From Aurelia coerulea (lineage: Eukaryota > Cnidaria > Scyphozoa > Semaeostomeae > Ulmaridae), in contig CM076955.1 of assembly GCA_039566865.1 (NCBI GenBank), positions 18,769,501-18,833,500 of the forward strand: 64,000 bases of DNA, given 5' to 3'. Under the pieces are notes generated by a model. That model had not been told where the DNA came from. It worked only from the letters and a program-made list of their open reading frames with translations, and did no database searches. This document shows positions 60,939 to 64,000 of this stretch, piece after piece. Made by a program: the position numbers and the translations under genes. Every line of letters begins with the position of its first letter. The stretch's first letter is position 1.

Positions 60939-61510
60939 AAAGTCACATTGCAACCAGGTCGTTTAAAAGTCGCCTTGGTTAACCACGGAAAATATTCATT
61001 CATTGGAGAATGTGAGCCCTAGGCTTAGCCTTGCTGTATATAGGAGAGGTGGTTATGGCTAAGAGAAATAGCAGATCTCATAGCTACATGGGAGGGCTAT
61101 TTCTCTGTCTCCTTGCTGAAAAATTAGGGCTTCACCTGCCCTTATAAATATATAACAGACGTTTTAGCTGTTATGAAAAAGAATATGAATCGAACGATGT
61201 TTTCATACACTTTGTAGAATCTTCGAAGGTGCACGATAGTGATAGAAGCTCTGACGCCACTCAGTCGAACGTCTCGTATAAAAATGTATTGAAATATTGC
61301 TCGATCCAGGCTCTTGTGCAGAATAGCTAAAAGGTCTATTGTGCGTTTCTTTCTATCTAGCATTCGAAGGTAGTGTTTAGGGCACTGAGAAGCTAAGTTA
61401 TCGAAGAGGGAATCGATTCTCCCCCCGATTCAATGTTGATGGGAAAATATTGGCATCGCAGGACTCGTGAATCACCCTAGACCTCAGAAATTTTCAAAAT
61501 TGAACTGAGG

Positions 61511-61522
61511 GGGGGGGGGGAG
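61511..61522. repeat. Poly-G run
   Basis: About twelve G with no visible element boundary. Confidence 0.6.
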
Positions 61523-63273
61523 CCAGCATCATCTCAACATTGTCATTAGGTAGGGAAATTTCGAAACATTACGCCTGGTGCCGTTGAGATTTGACCCTGA
61601 TAGAGGCTAAGCTTCGATAATATTCATGAATAAGAAATTTTTCAAGCGGACGCTAACGCCGCTACAGGGAAGCAATGGACTCTTTAGCAGGAAGTTACAG
61701 GAAAGCAAGGGACCTCGGTATCAGGTTTACATTTCTCTTTAGAGTAGAACTACGAGTTCAAACAAAAATTTGCTTCGCGGTGGTACTCCTTTTTAAGAGT
61801 GGTTTTTACTAGAAAAAGTATGTGCGTTGATTAACCAACTCGTGAATTTGATTAGAGAATAAGACGTCAAAGCAGGGTTCGCCATGCCTTTTCTTTCACG
61901 TGTTTGCATCCTTGAAACCACATGCAGGATCACACCAAAACACCATAAGCCATGTCGATCCCAAAGTTACCACTAACGAATTTAGGGTCTTTAAAGCAGC
62001 TAAATGATATGTTATCTTGCATACACTTCGAGGGTTCGTTTCCTAACAAAAATGTGATGTAATTCCATTACTAAACCTTAGGCCTTAGGTAAATCTAAAG
62101 GATGGCGACACTACGTCTGGAACTCGTAGCTCTGTCTCGATATCCAAACGGGTACATTTCCGTAAGGAAAGATGATTTTCTCGATGTTGCTTGGTATTTG
62201 GTTTATTTCTTGTCGCTTTTAGACAACTTAATCTGGAAATGTTTGTGTAGAGCCTAAAATGTAGCTAGACATACTTTGTGCCATGTGTAGTCATGGGAGT
62301 GCCTTTTTTATTTCGTTTTGTTTTTGTTTGGATGCGAATACCCCTACTCGAAATGCCTTTAAATGCCCTGTGTAGTAATCCATATAGATGTAGGCCTAAT
62401 GAAAATGTATAATTGATGAGGGTGATTTCAAGAAATAGAATGGCATAAATACTTTGCTTCATTAGTAATTGGTAGGTTTAACAGGCCCTAGAACTCTATA
62501 TATGTAGAGTCAGATTCTCCGGAAATGTATGTGCAATTTAGGAGATACAATTAGTGAAAAGCTTTGAGACAACTAATCCCTTTAAACTTGAATCAATGTC
62601 GTTTCTTCTGAATGGTTTGTGAAAATCGTTAGCCTGAGAATCAGGCTAGAAAATCGTGAGATATGATGAATGAACTCAACAAGGAGAAATAGTTTGAGTT
62701 TAGATATAAGAAATCGCTAATAGCATATGGATGTTCACAGGCCTTGAACTTTGTCTGTTTTAAACATGTTTTAATAAGATATTCAGACTGGTGTGCATTA
62801 ATTCTGAATGACTGCCCTTCCACCCAAATTTTTGTTGCAATTTAAGGAGAATAATTAGCGAAGTAATTTTGAGAAAGAGCTTAAAATAAGCTTTATAACT
62901 TACTAAGAACTTGTGGATTCTAACAGGCCCTAGAACTCTGTATGTTTAGAGTCAGATGGCAGACCACCATTGTCGCAAACTCCACCTTTCAAGTAAAACT
63001 CCTCCTATTCGGTTAGCCTGCTATCCTGACAGCCACTCATTTAACTTGTAAATCACAAACCGAAAACTAAATCCTGTAATCAATCACACAAGAGAAGCCA
63101 TGTTGGCCTGGCTGTTTGGTCGTTGTATTACCAGTAACCGTAAATATTTTGTTGAGTTTACACGCAAGAAATGGAGCTGGCAAGTTTGGCAGGAGTTCCA
63201 CATTGGAGGCCCATAAACATCTCTCTAACCCCTTCTCAGTTAACTGTATTGTTTAAATTGTCATTCTTTCTAG

Positions 63274-63717
63274 GGACAATTGATGAGGACAATGGCTTCC
63301 AACAGAGATCACGTCCTTTGTTTCAAGAAAGATGTGAGAAATACAGAGGCGCTGTTTGTGTTGATCATATGAACTCACAGAGCCTCGTGTTTATGCGGTC
63401 AGGTGAAGATCAAGATGAAATCGAGTCACGGCTTGCCAAGAATATGAAACATGTCGCGAAACTCATGTCTCCTGAGTGCTACCCTGACGCCCTACGAGTT
63501 GCCTGCATCACCTTATTCCCACCCTGCCGACATGTGAATGAGACGACTGCCGTGCCGCTGAAGATGTGTAAAGAAAGCTGTCTTGGTTTGCCAAAAAGTT
63601 ACTGCGCTAAAGGTTTTGGGTTGCTGCCCCATTTGAAGATCATTCAGGCGATTGATGATTGTGACGCACTGCCAGAAGTTGATTCAAATCAACCTTGTGC
63701 GAGAATTTCTTTACCTG
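63274..63717 (+). CDS. ROR-like receptor exon: Frizzled cysteine-rich domain
   Basis: Starts after TTTCTAG at 63,273, ends before GTGAGT at 63,718, phase 1 at both ends. The 148 codons encode a complete Frizzled cysteine-rich domain with ten cysteines. It opens with FQERCEKYRGAVC and proceeds through ECYPDALRVACITLFPPC, KMCKESCLGLPKSYC and DDCDAL, ending QPCARISLP. The KYRGAVC opening and the closing C-x-R-I-x-(I/L)-P are characteristic of ROR-type domains rather than Frizzled or SFRP. HVNETT gives one N-glycosylation site. In ROR receptors this domain binds Wnt ligands outside the cell; a kringle, a membrane segment and a tyrosine kinase usually follow and would lie past the window. MuSK is the main alternative. 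Confidence 0.9.
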
Positions 63718-64000
63718 GTGAGTTGTCACAAATCCTCCTTTCCTTTTATGCATTTTGTAATATAACCCGGTGAGTCAGAAAAATGTCACTGTTTGAAGAT
63801 CGTATACAACAAAAACAGTAAAATCGATTTCAAAAATTTCAACTCCATTGTCTGGCTGAGGGTTTAACTTAAAGGGGCTCCGTCGCCAAAATGTAAACAA
63901 AACGATGATTTTTGCAGTTTTTTGAAAGTTCATATAACACAGGGTTTTCATATATTTTTTCAAAATGAAAGTTGCTCTTTGGACATAAATCATTGTACTT
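63718..64000 (+). other. Start of the intron after the Frizzled exon
   Basis: Intron sequence that includes the left half of a family G element at 63,870-63,968 (GGGGCTCCGTCGCCAAAATG). Its inverted partner lies past the window edge. Confidence 0.7.

Larger units (their letters stand above)
60109..61340. mobile_element. Family H TIR element carrying two later insertions
   Basis: ATAGACCATTTTAGCTATTC pairs with GAATAGCTAAAAGGTCTAT. The next blocks, GATTGAGTGGAGTTAGAGCT and AAGATTCTACAAAGTGTAT, recur inverted near 61,190-61,270. Elements at 60,237-60,404 and 60,546-60,938 interrupt it. Confidence 0.8.
51484..63273 (+). other. Presumed intron before the Frizzled exon
   Basis: Contains hAT-like elements, low-complexity tracts, palindromes and a three-layer transposon composite listed separately. 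52,060-52,430, 53,220-53,870, 54,310-54,980, 55,860-56,370, 57,060-57,750, 58,050-59,780 and 61,350-63,270 show no feature I can name. Confidence 0.45.

Overview
The window looks like nuclear DNA from an animal. Short exons with canonical AG/GT splice sites sit in long AT-rich introns, and non-autonomous transposons are packed densely between them. The two recognisable genes, an ionotropic glutamate receptor and a ROR-type Wnt receptor, are metazoan families. Intron size, MITE load and receptor divergence make an anthozoan cnidarian (coral or sea anemone) my best guess. This is inference, and no species can be read from the sequence.

Region 1 to about 10,090 (+ strand) is the 3' part of an ionotropic glutamate receptor gene. 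Five phase-matched exons (1054-1239, 3422-3686, 4595-4962, 5506-5745, 9723-9818) encode the end of S1, M1, the pore loop, M3, S2, M4 and a short cytoplasmic tail ending in STL. The amino-terminal domain and most of S1 lie upstream of the window. The M3 gate motif is strongly altered, and the ligand pocket mixes AMPA- and NMDA-type residues. The last intron carries a 161-bp satellite organised as dimers.

Region 10,090-36,465 has no gene I can support. It holds inverted-repeat elements, some nested, and one possible decayed coding segment on the minus strand (about 24,500-25,420).

Region 36,466-63,717 (+ strand) holds exons of a ROR-like receptor: a possible linker exon (36,466-36,565), an immunoglobulin exon (42,339-42,632) and a Frizzled cysteine-rich exon with ten cysteines (63,274-63,717). 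Kringle, transmembrane and kinase exons would lie beyond the right edge. Between the Ig and Frizzled exons, a TATA box (51,065) and an ATG-free leader precede a signal-peptide exon (51,378-51,483). Its donor phase matches the Frizzled exon, so it may be an alternative promoter giving a receptor without the Ig domain, or the start of a separate Frizzled-domain gene. The 3' end of the Ig exon, with its splice donor, is repeated nine times in tandem at a 133-bp period.

The rest is mobile-element debris: foldback and terminal-inverted-repeat elements, several with clear target-site duplications (9 bp, 8 bp hAT-like, TTAA, TA), and several nested. No open reading frame resembling a transposase or reverse transcriptase was seen.
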